Both the position numbers and the translations under genes were made by a program. A stretch of 64,000 nucleotides of DNA, taken from the NCBI RefSeq assembly GCF_002218085.1, contig NZ_BDUC01000001.1, positions 1,258,035 through 1,322,034 of the forward strand, written 5' to 3'. The DNA is from Tolypothrix sp. NIES-4075. Lineage in GTDB: Bacteria; Cyanobacteriota; Cyanobacteriia; Cyanobacteriales; Nostocaceae. Under the pieces are notes generated by a model. That model did not search any database. It saw nothing but the letters and a program-made list of their open reading frames with translations, and had not been told where the DNA came from. Shown in pieces: positions 33,445 through 41,013 of the stretch. The first letter of the stretch is position 1; every line of letters starts with the position of its first letter.

Positions 33445-34080
33445 TCATTTTTTGAGAGAAAAATTATCTGTATTTATTGGCATAATGCTAATACCACGAA
33501 CAAACAAATCAACGCAAGCATCGATGTAGCATTCACGGTTATAGCTTACTGTAGTTGGGGTAGCAGTGCGACGCAGCATTCCCGAAAGCAGCATACCTGT
33601 AAACATATCTACTGCTATTTCTGCATCTATCTCTGGACGTACTGTGCCGTTTTTTTGATTCTTCTGCAAGTATGCAATTAACTTTTTATACAGCGATTCA
33701 GCAGCATCATGTAATATTTGACAGGCAGCATTAGGATGTCGCTTCGCTTCCCCAATAAATGTCCGAATTAAACCTTCATGTTCCTCCAACATCTGATTGA
33801 ATAGTGTTGCATAATGTCTTAAGTCGATGAGTAGATCCTGAGTCCATTCGTCCTCATTGGCTAAGGCTTCAGCCTGTAAAGCTATCATTTGCTGAATCAC
33901 GGCTGCTAGTAGTTGCTCTTTGTTTTGAAAATGGCGAAACAAAGTTACTTCGTTTACCTTTGCAACACGCGCAATTTCACGCGTTGTCGCTCCAGATAAA
34001 CCTTCAAGAGCAAATACCTCAGTAGCTGCTTTAATCAATCGCGCACGAGTTTGGGCTGTCTTTGGTGCAAAATTCTCCAC
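33445..34080 (-). CDS. TetR/AcrR family transcriptional regulator
   Basis: 211 aa. N-terminal helix-turn-helix (about 10-56): ARLIKAATEVFALEGLSGAT, then TREIARVAKVNEVTLFRHF. The C-terminal ligand/dimer domain is of AcrR type. It is the first gene of a TetR-MFP-RND series on the minus strand, 160 bp ahead of the adaptor, so it is probably an autoregulated repressor of the efflux operon. A 16-bp palindrome lies 10 bp upstream of its start. Confidence 0.92.
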   Translation of the reverse strand: MENFAPKTAQTRARLIKAATEVFALEGLSGATTREIARVAKVNEVTLFRHFQNKEQLLAAVIQQMIALQAEALANEDEWTQDLLIDLRHYATLFNQMLEEHEGLIRTFIGEAKRHPNAACQILHDAAESLYKKLIAYLQKNQKNGTVRPEIDAEIAVDMFTGMLLSGMLRRTATPTTVSYNRECYIDACVDLFVRGISIMPINTDNFSLKK

Positions 34081-34089
34081 AAAACGAAT

Positions 34090-34105
34090 GCAAGTAATTA
34101 CTTGC
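34090..34105 (-). promoter_or_regulatory. TetR operator candidate: perfect 16-bp palindrome
   Basis: GCAAGTAATTACTTGC is a perfect dyad just upstream of the tetR start. On the minus strand TTGACA (34136-34141) and TATAAT (34110-34115) precede it, with a 20-nt spacer that is longer than optimal. A second inverted repeat (CCTATAT ... ATATAGG, 34105-34127) overlaps the -10 region. A site downstream of -10 would let the regulator block transcription. Operator assignment is inference. Confidence 0.55.
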
Positions 34106-34271
34106 CTATATTATAAGCAGATATAGGTAAATATTTGTCAAAATTAGATATTGAGAATCGAAGTGATGGTTCGTTTTCCTATTGTAAAAATCGCTCCCAC
34201 CATTAACACACTACCTCAGTTGCCTTTTCTTGATCGCCATTCACAAAAATGGATTTTGTCGAGCTAAGAGG

Positions 34272-35471
34272 TTATGTATATTTAGCAGAGCGCACGAGTC
34301 CAATGTAAGTGATGAGTGAGGCGATCGCAAACAACGCCATCACACCCGACATAGCGATCGCTGTGTGCCCATCGTAGAGAAAGGCAACAAGTCCACTAGC
34401 CACAGCACCGCACAACATTTGCATAAATCCCACTATCGCGGCAGCGACTCCAGCACTCTCTGGTACTGGTTGGATAGCACCATGTATGGCGTTGGGTGAA
34501 ATTATTCCGCGACAAAAAGTGTTAATTACAAGTAATGGCATCAGAGTTATTACTTGGGCAGCACCGCTCAACGAAATAACTACAAGTGCTAGGGCTGATG
34601 CTGTGGCAGTCACGATCCCCACAATGAGCAAACGTGACGGCAATACACCATAAATACTTAAGCGTCCGTTGAGGAAAGAGCCTGCCATAATGCCTAAGGC
34701 TGTTGATGCAAACAGCCAACCATAGGTTGTGGTTGAAACGCCCAAAACGTTAAGCATAACCAGGGGTGAACCAGAAACATAGGCAAACATACACCCGAAG
34801 TTTAAGGCATTGACCAGGGCATAACCCAGGCAGATTCGGTTAGTAAGAATGCGACCGTAATTTTTAATCAGGCGAGGTGGTTGGATAGCACCCAAATCGC
34901 GATGAGCTAAGGATTCACTTAGCCCAATAGCAACACATAGCAAGAGCAATAAGCCACCCACAGCCAACGTACCATAGATTCCCCGCCAACCTGCGATCGC
35001 CAGCACGTTACTGCCGATTGTCGGTGCAATCATCGGTGCCACACTCATCACCAAATTGACATAAGAAAGTTGAGCGCGTGCAGCCCCACCCTCAAATAAG
35101 TCGCGGACAATTGCCAGGGTCATCACCATGCCAGCACCAGCACCAGCACCTTGAACCAAACGCCAAGCGATGAGAGTACCAATAGATGGTGCAACGGTAC
35201 AAGCTGCACCTGCTAAGGTAAAGAGTCCGCAGCCGATGAGCAAAATTGGTCTGCGTCCATAGCGATCCGAGAGTGGACCGAAAACGAGCTGGGCAACAGC
35301 AAACCCAAGCATAAACAAGCTCAGTGTTAGTCCAACAGATCCAGAAGATGCCCCTAACGCTGCGCTGATTGTGGGAAACGCTGGTAGTCCCATATCAATT
35401 GATAAAGGTGGCAGCGCAGAGAGTGCGCCGAGAAATATGGTAAAGCCCACAGACTGGGGTCGAATCCGCAT
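34272..35471 (-). CDS. Bcr/CflA family MFS drug exporter
   Basis: 399 aa with twelve hydrophobic segments. Motif A of the drug/H+ antiporter family is present (GPLSDRYGRRPILLIG, about 65-80), as is the motif C-like GAGAGAGMVMTLAIVRDLF stretch. The opening LGALSALPPLSIDMGLPAFP is typical of Bcr/CflA (bicyclomycin/multidrug) transporters. Full length. It lies upstream of tetR on the same strand with a 190-bp gap, so it may be a separate unit within a drug-efflux neighbourhood. Confidence 0.9.
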   Translation of the reverse strand: MRIRPQSVGFTIFLGALSALPPLSIDMGLPAFPTISAALGASSGSVGLTLSLFMLGFAVAQLVFGPLSDRYGRRPILLIGCGLFTLAGAACTVAPSIGTLIAWRLVQGAGAGAGMVMTLAIVRDLFEGGAARAQLSYVNLVMSVAPMIAPTIGSNVLAIAGWRGIYGTLAVGGLLLLLCVAIGLSESLAHRDLGAIQPPRLIKNYGRILTNRICLGYALVNALNFGCMFAYVSGSPLVMLNVLGVSTTTYGWLFASTALGIMAGSFLNGRLSIYGVLPSRLLIVGIVTATASALALVVISLSGAAQVITLMPLLVINTFCRGIISPNAIHGAIQPVPESAGVAAAIVGFMQMLCGAVASGLVAFLYDGHTAIAMSGVMALFAIASLITYIGLVRSAKYT

Positions 35472-35525
35472 GGTATTCTTCTGTTGAAAGTAGTTCTAAC
35501 TAGAATTTTTCATTTGTAAATAGGT

Positions 35526-35819
35526 TTACAAACTCTCAACGGCGGAACCTTCAATATTGAGATTGGGCTGTGCCTTTAGCTGTCCAATAAAATCCCGCAT
35601 GGGTACGCGTAAAGCCGCGAAACGCGGATCGCTGCGATGGGTGAGCATCACTTCAGTAAATAGCTTTAGTCCAACTGCCAATGCCGTTGCATTGCTGGAA
35701 TCAAGCCCACTGTTGGCGCATACCTTTTGGACGATCGCGAAAATGTCGTCGTGGTTGTCTACTTCAAAGCTTAATGGTTGTTGTAGCTTTTCGTTGTCAT
35801 TTGGGGTAGCTAAATGTTC
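35526..35819 (-). pseudogene. DUF3861 family protein with broken N-terminus
   Basis: The minus strand carries 97 codons matching DUF3861: FEVDNHDDIFAIVQKV, then ATALAVGLKLFTEVML, then MRDFIGQLK, ending at TAA 35526-35528. The frame has no ATG/GTG/TTG start in a suitable place, and a TGA stop lies two codons upstream of the first Glu (35819). Another frame continues upstream, so a single-base indel near the start codon is the simplest explanation. DUF3861 proteins are about 95-105 aa and of unknown function. It could still be translated from a CTG at 35822, but I think it is disrupted. Confidence 0.6.
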
Positions 35820-35957
35820 CAGTCAGAATTTATTCTGAGGCGGTTTTGGGATTGGTGCAAGATATCAGTAGAGGCAAGGTGGCTGCTAGGCATCGCTTTT
35901 TTCTTAGTAGATGCGATCGCATAATTTTTGGGTTGTGTAAATGTATATAATACTACT

Positions 35958-36001
35958 ATTCAAAACCTACAAAAACGCTACGGCACAGTTGAAGCCGTGA
36001 A
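35958..36001 (+). pseudogene. Stray copy of the ABC ATPase 5' coding end
   Basis: 44 bp match 36091-36134 at all but three positions and encode the same IQNLQKRYGTVEAVK, without a start codon and followed by unrelated sequence. It looks like the relic of a lost paralogous ABC gene or a partial duplication. Confidence 0.7.
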
Positions 36002-36072
36002 GTGGGAAACACAGCTACAATGAAAGTAGTTAGACTTTATTGAGATTTGTAAATTAGGGATAAGCTGTTGTC

Positions 36073-37092
36073 ATGGCTCCCGCTGTTTTAATTCAAAACC
36101 TACAAAAGCGCTACGGTACAGTTGAAGCCGTCAAAAATGTCTCCTTTCAGGTAGAACCAGGAGAAATCTTTGGTTTACTCGGTCCAAACGGAGCCGGGAA
36201 AACAACTACTTTGCGTACCTTGTGTACTCTTACCACGCCAGATGCTGGCAAAATCGAAGTATCTGGAATTTCTGTGCTGGACAATCCGAAAGCTGCCAGA
36301 CAAAAGTTAGGCTATGTAGCGCAGGAAGTTGCTTTAGATAAAGTGTTGACTGGACGAGAACTGCTACAACTGCAAGCAGCACTTTATCATTTACCCGGCA
36401 AGATAATCAAGGAGCGGGTAAATACGGTATTAGATTTACTCGGTTTGCAGGAATACGCCAATAAAAAAACAGGAACTTATTCTGGGGGTTTACGCAAGCG
36501 GCTTGATTTGGCTGCTGGGTTACTTCATGCACCAGATGTTTTAGTTTTAGATGAGCCAACGGTAGGACTTGACATAGATAGCCGTTTTGTGGTTTGGGAT
36601 TTTTTACGGAAGTTGCGTGCGGCTGGAACAACAGTATTAATTACCAGCCATTATTTAGAAGAAATTGACGCGCTAGCCGATCGCGTCGCAATAATCGATC
36701 GCGGTGTTGTAATTGCCGCCGGGACACCATCAGAGTTGAAAGATAAATTAGGGGGCGATCGCATTACTTTGCGAATCCGCGAATTCTCCCCACAAGAAGA
36801 AGCAGAAGAAGCCAAAAACCTGTTGCAATCTTTGCCTTTTGTCCAGGAAGTCATCATCAACAGCGCACAAGGTAATTCCCTCAACTTGGTGGTGACACAG
36901 CAAAATGATGCTTTAATTACCATCCAACAAAAGCTGAATTCCGCAGGCTTACCAATGTTTGGTATCGCCCAATCTCGTCCTAGTTTAGATGATGTTTACC
37001 TCGCTGCCACAGGACGCACATTGATGGATGCAGAACTAGCTGCCGTAGCAAATCGCGATCCGAAAGCAGAAAAGAAACAAAATATGAGATAG
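36073..37092 (+). CDS. ABC exporter ATPase subunit (DrrA-like)
   Basis: 339 aa. Walker A GPNGAGKTTT (about 38-47), Q-loop YVAQEV, signature YSGGLRKRLDLA (about 136-147), Walker B VLVLDEPTVGLD and the switch His in LITSHYLEE. The C-terminal ~100 residues (DUF4162-type) are characteristic of DrrA/multidrug ABC-2 exporters: DRITLRIREFSP and ending with SLDDVYLAATG. Followed 108 bp later by its ABC-2 permease on the same strand. Substrate unknown (drug, lipid or polysaccharide). Confidence 0.93.
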   Translation: MAPAVLIQNLQKRYGTVEAVKNVSFQVEPGEIFGLLGPNGAGKTTTLRTLCTLTTPDAGKIEVSGISVLDNPKAARQKLGYVAQEVALDKVLTGRELLQLQAALYHLPGKIIKERVNTVLDLLGLQEYANKKTGTYSGGLRKRLDLAAGLLHAPDVLVLDEPTVGLDIDSRFVVWDFLRKLRAAGTTVLITSHYLEEIDALADRVAIIDRGVVIAAGTPSELKDKLGGDRITLRIREFSPQEEAEEAKNLLQSLPFVQEVIINSAQGNSLNLVVTQQNDALITIQQKLNSAGLPMFGIAQSRPSLDDVYLAATGRTLMDAELAAVANRDPKAEKKQNMR

Positions 37093-37200
37093 GGAATGGG
37101 GACTGAGGACTAGGGACTAGGGACTAGGGACTAGGGACTAGGAAATTACCTTTTTCCCCATTACCAATTACCAATTACCCATTACCAATCCAAAACCAAT
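37093..37200. repeat. Heptamer repeats GGGACTA between ABC genes
   Basis: Five GGGACTA-type units (37103-37142) and then CCAATTA/CCCATTA units (37157-37190) fill the gap between ATPase and permease genes. Confidence 0.75.
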
Positions 37201-38088
37201 ATGAGTGTTACTCCTAAATCTGATATAAGTTGGCAACAACTAGCATCGCCGTCAATTAAGGCTGATGCTGCTCCTAATTTTTTCGGTGAATTGGTGCAAG
37301 AGACGCTTGCTTTGACTCGTCGCTTGTTTATTCAGTTGCAGCGTCGTCCGTCAACACTGATTGCGGGAATTATTCAGCCGGTGATGTGGTTGGTGCTGTT
37401 TGGTGCTTTATTTCAAAATGCACCAAAAGGCATATTTGGCAATACAACGAATTACGGGCAATTTTTGAGCGCAGGGGTAATTGTTTTTACAGCTTTTGCC
37501 GGAGCGCTGAATGCGGGTTTGCCAGTGATGTTTGACCGAGAATTCGGCTTTTTGAATCGCTTACTCGTAGCGCCTTTAGCTTCGCGGTTTTCGATTGTAT
37601 TGGCTTCGGCAATCTTTATTATTAGCCAAAGTTTGCTGCAAGCGGCGGTAATTGTGACGGCGGCGGCGTTTTTGGGGGCGGGGCTGCCGGATGTAGCTGG
37701 ATTGAGTGCGATCGCCTTAATTGTCTTTCTCTTGGCTTTGGGCGTGACTGCTATCTCCCTGGGTTTGGCTTTCGCTTTACCCGGACATATTGAACTAATT
37801 GCGGTAATTTTTGTGACTAACTTACCGTTATTGTTTGCTAGCACCGCCTTGGCTCCTTTATCCTTTATGCCTAAGTGGTTGCAGGTTGTCGCTACCCTTA
37901 ATCCTCTGAGTTATGCGATCGAACCAATTCGCTATCTTTATCTCCACAGTGATTGGGGACTGGGTAGTGTAGTCATGCAGGCTCCTTGGGGTGCTGTTAC
38001 CTTTGGTGAAGCCTTGCTGATATTGTTGGGCTTTGCTGTTGTCGCCTTATTGAGCATTCAACCTCAATTGCGCCGGACTCTTGCTTAA
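37201..38088 (+). CDS. ABC-2 type permease (DrrB-like)
   Basis: 295 aa with six hydrophobic segments typical of ABC-2 permeases. After a soluble N-terminus (about 1-35) comes ETLALTRRLFIQLQRRPSTL and the helix IAGIIQPVMWLVLFGALFQN. The central VFTAFAGALNAGLPVMFDREFGFLNRLL stretch and the C-terminal LNPLSYAIEPIRYLY segment are family hallmarks. Partner of the upstream DrrA-like ATPase. It starts directly after repeats with no visible ribosome site, so translation may depend on coupling or on a weak site. Confidence 0.9.
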   Translation: MSVTPKSDISWQQLASPSIKADAAPNFFGELVQETLALTRRLFIQLQRRPSTLIAGIIQPVMWLVLFGALFQNAPKGIFGNTTNYGQFLSAGVIVFTAFAGALNAGLPVMFDREFGFLNRLLVAPLASRFSIVLASAIFIISQSLLQAAVIVTAAAFLGAGLPDVAGLSAIALIVFLLALGVTAISLGLAFALPGHIELIAVIFVTNLPLLFASTALAPLSFMPKWLQVVATLNPLSYAIEPIRYLYLHSDWGLGSVVMQAPWGAVTFGEALLILLGFAVVALLSIQPQLRRTLA

Positions 38089-38138
38089 TATGAAAGCATA
38101 ATTGATGTGGAAATATTTTCAAGGAGGGGCAAAACTGT

Positions 38139-38534
38139 ATGAAAATCTCATTTTTACCGCTTACCAAACTCGTTATTCTCACTGTGGCTGGAATTGGCGT
38201 TACTTCTTTAATAATGCCTAAACCCAGCTTGGCTCAAACCGGTTCGATTAACGATCCGCAAAACGTCGATCCACTAAACAGTACCGATCCCTTATCTACC
38301 AGTAACACTGAGCAAAATCCTTTTAGTTTGTTTCAGTTGATTCATAACGCTAATTTTGGCGGTTTGAACCCAGACTTTGCCAAAGAACAAAACCAACAAC
38401 TGGATACAGCAGCGTTAGAGTTTAAAAAAAGACAAGAACTGCGACTTCAAGGTAAACAGCAGCCAATCAACCCGAACGTGGGGATAGCGCCGGTGATTCG
38501 ACCACCTGCAACAACACCCCAGTCGGGTAAGTGA
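38139..38534 (+). CDS. Secreted protein of unknown function
   Basis: 131 aa with AAGGAGGGG upstream. A signal peptide (about 1-32: basic MKISFLPLTK, hydrophobic core, cleavage near SLAQTG) leads to a Asn/Pro/Gln-rich, low-complexity mature part (DPLNSTDPLSTSNTEQNP). The C-terminal region ends NPNVGIAPVIRPPATTPQ. Probably periplasmic and partly disordered. It follows the ABC permease by 50 bp and may share its transcript. No family is recognised beyond its cyanobacterial look. Confidence 0.65.
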   Translation: MKISFLPLTKLVILTVAGIGVTSLIMPKPSLAQTGSINDPQNVDPLNSTDPLSTSNTEQNPFSLFQLIHNANFGGLNPDFAKEQNQQLDTAALEFKKRQELRLQGKQQPINPNVGIAPVIRPPATTPQSGK

Positions 38535-38540
38535 TTCTAA

Positions 38541-38745
38541 AAAGAAAGGTAAAAGTAAAAAGGTGAGCTACTGCGGTGAAGCAGCCCCCGTCTTGGTGAG
38601 TCCACTTGCCGTCTTCTCCCTTTGGGAAAGGCTAGTGCCAAGGCGGTTCCCCTGATCGATGGCAAAGTGGCTCTCCCGTTGGGCAGAAGGTAAAAGGGAT
38701 GAAATTTTTCCTTTTTCCTTCTGCCTTTTTCCTTCTCTTTTAATC
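38541..38745. repeat. GC-rich palindromic modules with AT-rich arms
   Basis: Contains GTGAGCTACTGCGGTGAAGCAG, TCTTGGTGAGTCCACTTGCCG, CTTCTCCCTTTGGGAAAGGC and GGCAAAGTGGCTCTCCC, framed by AAAAGG/CCTTTTTCC arms. Same family as 20150-20615, with the TCTCCC/GGGAAA hairpin shared with 51776-51790. Confidence 0.75.
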
Positions 38746-38822
38746 AGTCTTGGCTGCAACTTATATCATGTCCGGCAAATCACCCATAATATAAATATGA
38801 GTGCATTATTGGTGCGATCGCA

Positions 38823-38894
38823 ATGCCAAGACGAGTAACAATCGAGCCACATATGAGCTTGGAAGAGTTGGAAATGGGTTATCGCCGGACGTAA
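38823..38894 (+). pseudogene. IS630-type transposase N-terminal relic
   Basis: A 23-codon frame MPRRVTIEPHMSLEELEMGY resembles the start of the helix-turn-helix domain of cyanobacterial IS630-family transposases, then stops. No catalytic DDE part follows. Too short for certainty. Confidence 0.4.
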
Positions 38895-39120
38895 ACTATA
38901 TATCGCCAGCGCCATCGCTTTAACCATCGATGAGACGAGCTTTTGGATGTCCATATATCCCCAGCTGATCCAAAGACAAGTTGTGGAAATGCTCCGCACC
39001 ACCTAAATCTTCATTCCAGTTTATACGCTCCCCAAAAACAATTTCCGAAGCGTCGATGATAATCGTGATTAAGATTGTTCATTTGGTTGTTTGAGTATTT
39101 CAATTGATCGGCATTTTAAT
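38895..39120. other. Intergenic region, degraded sequence
   Basis: No gene recognised. It may contain further transposase debris but nothing that can be aligned by eye. Confidence 0.4.
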
Positions 39121-39573
39121 TTAAAACAAGAGCGGAACCTCAAAGTTATTGAACGAAATAACATCGTAATAAGTAGCTGCTAAAGCCTTAATAAGCTTTT
39201 GATCAAGAGTCAGTAAAGTAGCATCAACTTGTTGTGAAAGCGCAACATAAGAAGCATCATAAGCCTAAATTCCATGAGTTAAGGCAATATTTACAGCGTC
39301 AGCCATTAAATCAGCGGTGGAGACGACACGCAAGGGAAAAGCTTTGAGAGTGACTAAATCTGTTTGAACTTCAGCAGCAGTGTACATTCCCGCACGGACA
39401 TATTTCCAGAAAGTGTTAGCACACTCAATGTAAAATAGGTCTGGGATGAAGATTTCTGTTTGTGGATTGGCAAAGTGATCAAACAGTTGATTAACTTTTG
39501 GCGTTAGCGGATCGGCGATAAATTGCTTGATGCACACACTGGTGTCCACTACGCATCTAAGAGGAGTAGTCAT
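39121..39573 (-). pseudogene. PIN-domain toxin (VapC/FitB-like) with in-frame amber stop
   Basis: The frame from ATG 39573 encodes a PIN domain: first Asp in RCVVDTSVCIKQF, Glu in FYIECANTFW. At codon 103 a TAG (39265-39267) interrupts it. Beyond the stop the same frame continues for 47 more codons with convincing PIN sequence: AYDASYVALSQQ and LLTLDQKLIKAL, which carry the remaining acidic residues, ending at TAA 39121-39123. Intact length would be 150 aa. A single base change explains the break. The truncated 102 aa product lacks half of the metal-binding site and should be inactive as an RNase unless the stop is read through. Confidence 0.85.
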
Positions 39574-39836
39574 CTGTCGCGGTCTTCTCTAATTAATTCG
39601 GTACTATCGGGTAATCCGAAATCACCGGGGTTCACTCGACGACGGTTGCGACTTTCCTCTAAAAGTTTTAGGACATTTTGTCGCTTTTGTTCTTCTGTTT
39701 CTTGTGCTTGAGTTGTCAAGACTTGTTCTAACAAAGTGATAACTTGAGCATTTATTGAACGATGCTGAGATGCGGCTAACTCTTGCAGCTTTGCATACAA
39801 ATCATCAGGTAAATTTCTTACATAAAGGGTAGCCAT
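39570..39836 (-). CDS. FitA/Arc-like ribbon-helix-helix antitoxin
   Basis: 88 aa. It starts with a ribbon-helix-helix motif: MATLYVRNLPDDLYAKLQEL, then HRSINAQVITLLEQVL. A Glu/Arg-rich toxin-binding tail follows (EESRNRRRVNPGDFGLP). GGAGG lies 8 nt upstream. Its stop overlaps the ATG of the PIN gene by 4 bp (39570-39573), the classic antitoxin-toxin coupling. It would bind its own promoter and neutralise the PIN toxin. The cognate toxin is interrupted, so it now acts at most as an orphan regulator. Confidence 0.88.
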   Translation of the reverse strand: MATLYVRNLPDDLYAKLQELAASQHRSINAQVITLLEQVLTTQAQETEEQKRQNVLKLLEESRNRRRVNPGDFGLPDSTELIREDRDR

Positions 39837-40174
39837 TGGTTGACCTCCAAGCAGGATTTATCCTTGATGCTAGCACAATGCAAGCACAGAGGCGAGAGGG
39901 AGCGATCGCTGTTGTAGCATCCCAAACTTTCTGCTCACCCGCTTATCCACTAGTTTTCAGTGGTTATGTTGTGATAAATTTGCTACCCCGTTCTTCGTTA
40001 CCACGATTTATTCTCCATAAAACGAGTAATGCTGCCTAGCTAGCATCGCTCATTTACTACTTACCAGTGTAGATATACGGATACTGTGACGGTTTTGTTA
40101 TTTCAGTAAATATATAGTTGTGAATTGTAATTATATAAATTATTAATTTGATATTAATCTAAAAAGGTGGCTGC
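39837..40174. other. Intergenic region, no gene seen
   Basis: 338 bp between divergent genes, including the antitoxin promoter. No palindrome or ORF stands out. Confidence 0.4.
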
Positions 40175-40459
40175 ATGAGCTTTCGTAAACCAATTACTAG
40201 CCTTGGAGGTCTAATCTGGTGGAAAAATATTAAACAAAATAACTACTTTATTATGCAGGAGCATCATGTAGGTTTTCCTGTTTGGCCATATAAATACAGA
40301 ATTTTAATGCGGCAAAACAGAATGGAAATTGCTAATTCCAATGATTATTCGGAAATACAAACGGATTGGGATTATTTAATAAATCATGCTGTTCCAAGAT
40401 TAAATGAAGCCATTGATTTACATAAGGAAATTAGCAAAGTTCTTTCCTTACTGTTGTAA
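40175..40459 (+). CDS. Hypothetical protein
   Basis: 94 aa; AAAGGTGG about 8 nt before the ATG. Soluble, with aromatic-rich N-terminus (TSLGGLIWWKNIKQNNYFIM) and a helical acidic C-terminal part (DYLINHAVPRLNEAIDLHKE). Codon use and composition look coding. I recognise no family. It sits alone among antitoxin-type genes and may be part of the accessory island. Confidence 0.5.
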   Translation: MSFRKPITSLGGLIWWKNIKQNNYFIMQEHHVGFPVWPYKYRILMRQNRMEIANSNDYSEIQTDWDYLINHAVPRLNEAIDLHKEISKVLSLLL

Positions 40460-40500
40460 TTAAAGCCTGTAGGTTGGGTTGATCTAAGTGAATTTCAACA

Positions 40501-40542
40501 TTATTCATTCCCAGGAGATGTTTCTGTCCAATAAACTTTCAC
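40501..40542 (-). pseudogene. ParE/RelE-like toxin, first codons only
   Basis: A GTG at 40542 overlaps the stop of the adjacent antitoxin-like gene and opens VKVYWTET, the usual beginning of ParE/RelE-type toxins in cyanobacteria. The resemblance ends after about 9 codons and the frame stops at 40501; repeat-derived sequence (TGTAGGTTGGGTT) follows. Confidence 0.5.
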
Positions 40543-40751
40543 TCTGGCAGTCCAAATTTTCTGCGTACTTCCTGCACAGAAGTTACTTTACCAGCTTTGC
40601 TATCTGCCAGTCCAGCTTCAACAGTTTGCCGGACATAAATTTGATACATCAAATCGTCCCATGTTGAGTTTTCTGGCAATCTATCAATCAATTTACGGGC
40701 TTCTTCCTTAATGTTTTCCATCACTAATTCAAATACTGCTTGTGCATCCAT
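40539..40751 (-). CDS. Antitoxin-like protein, orphan
   Basis: 70 aa from the ATG at 40751 (MDAQAVFELVMENIKEEARK); the frame is open 26 codons further upstream but that part looks non-coding. Helical and acidic, with the recognisable ENSTWDDLMYQIYVRQTVEAGL stretch split by VTSVQEVRRKFGL at the C-terminus. Such proteins precede RelE/ParE toxin genes in many cyanobacteria. Its stop overlaps a GTG that starts only a toxin remnant, so it appears to be an orphan. Assignment rests on recall and on the overlap. Confidence 0.65.
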   Translation of the reverse strand: MDAQAVFELVMENIKEEARKLIDRLPENSTWDDLMYQIYVRQTVEAGLADSKAGKVTSVQEVRRKFGLPE

Positions 40752-40884
40752 TTGCATACATTGTAAATGCAAAATCTGGCGTTGTATTTTGTGACAACGC
40801 ACTATTACACAATTCAGTTCACTCCACAAAGCATATTAAAGACTGAAAAATCCCTTTATTTTCGCTCTCTAACAAATCATTTAA

Positions 40885-40969
40885 CGGAGAAGGGGAGATT
40901 CGAACTCCCGGATGCTTTCACATCATCCGATTTCAAGTCGGACGCAATCGACCACTCTGCCACCTCTCC
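40885..40969 (-). tRNA. trnS: tRNA-Ser (anticodon UGA)
   Basis: On the minus strand, acceptor GGAGAGG pairs with CTTCTCC (one G-U) and discriminator G73 follows. The anticodon stem TCCGA/TCGGA encloses loop CTTGAAA with anticodon TGA. The long variable arm GATGATGTGAAAGCATC and the T arm GGGAGTTCGAATCTCCC are those of a class II serine tRNA. CCA is not encoded. 85 nt. Confidence 0.96.
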
Positions 40970-41013
40970 AGGTAGACTGTCAGCTAAGACAGACATATCA
41001 TACTATATCTCAT

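Noticed and set aside
35557..35838. 93-codon plus-strand frame
   Set aside because: It is the antisense shadow of the DUF3861 sequence.
39837..40039. 67-codon plus frame upstream of the antitoxin
   Set aside because: Covers the antitoxin promoter region; no ribosome site or recognisable domain.
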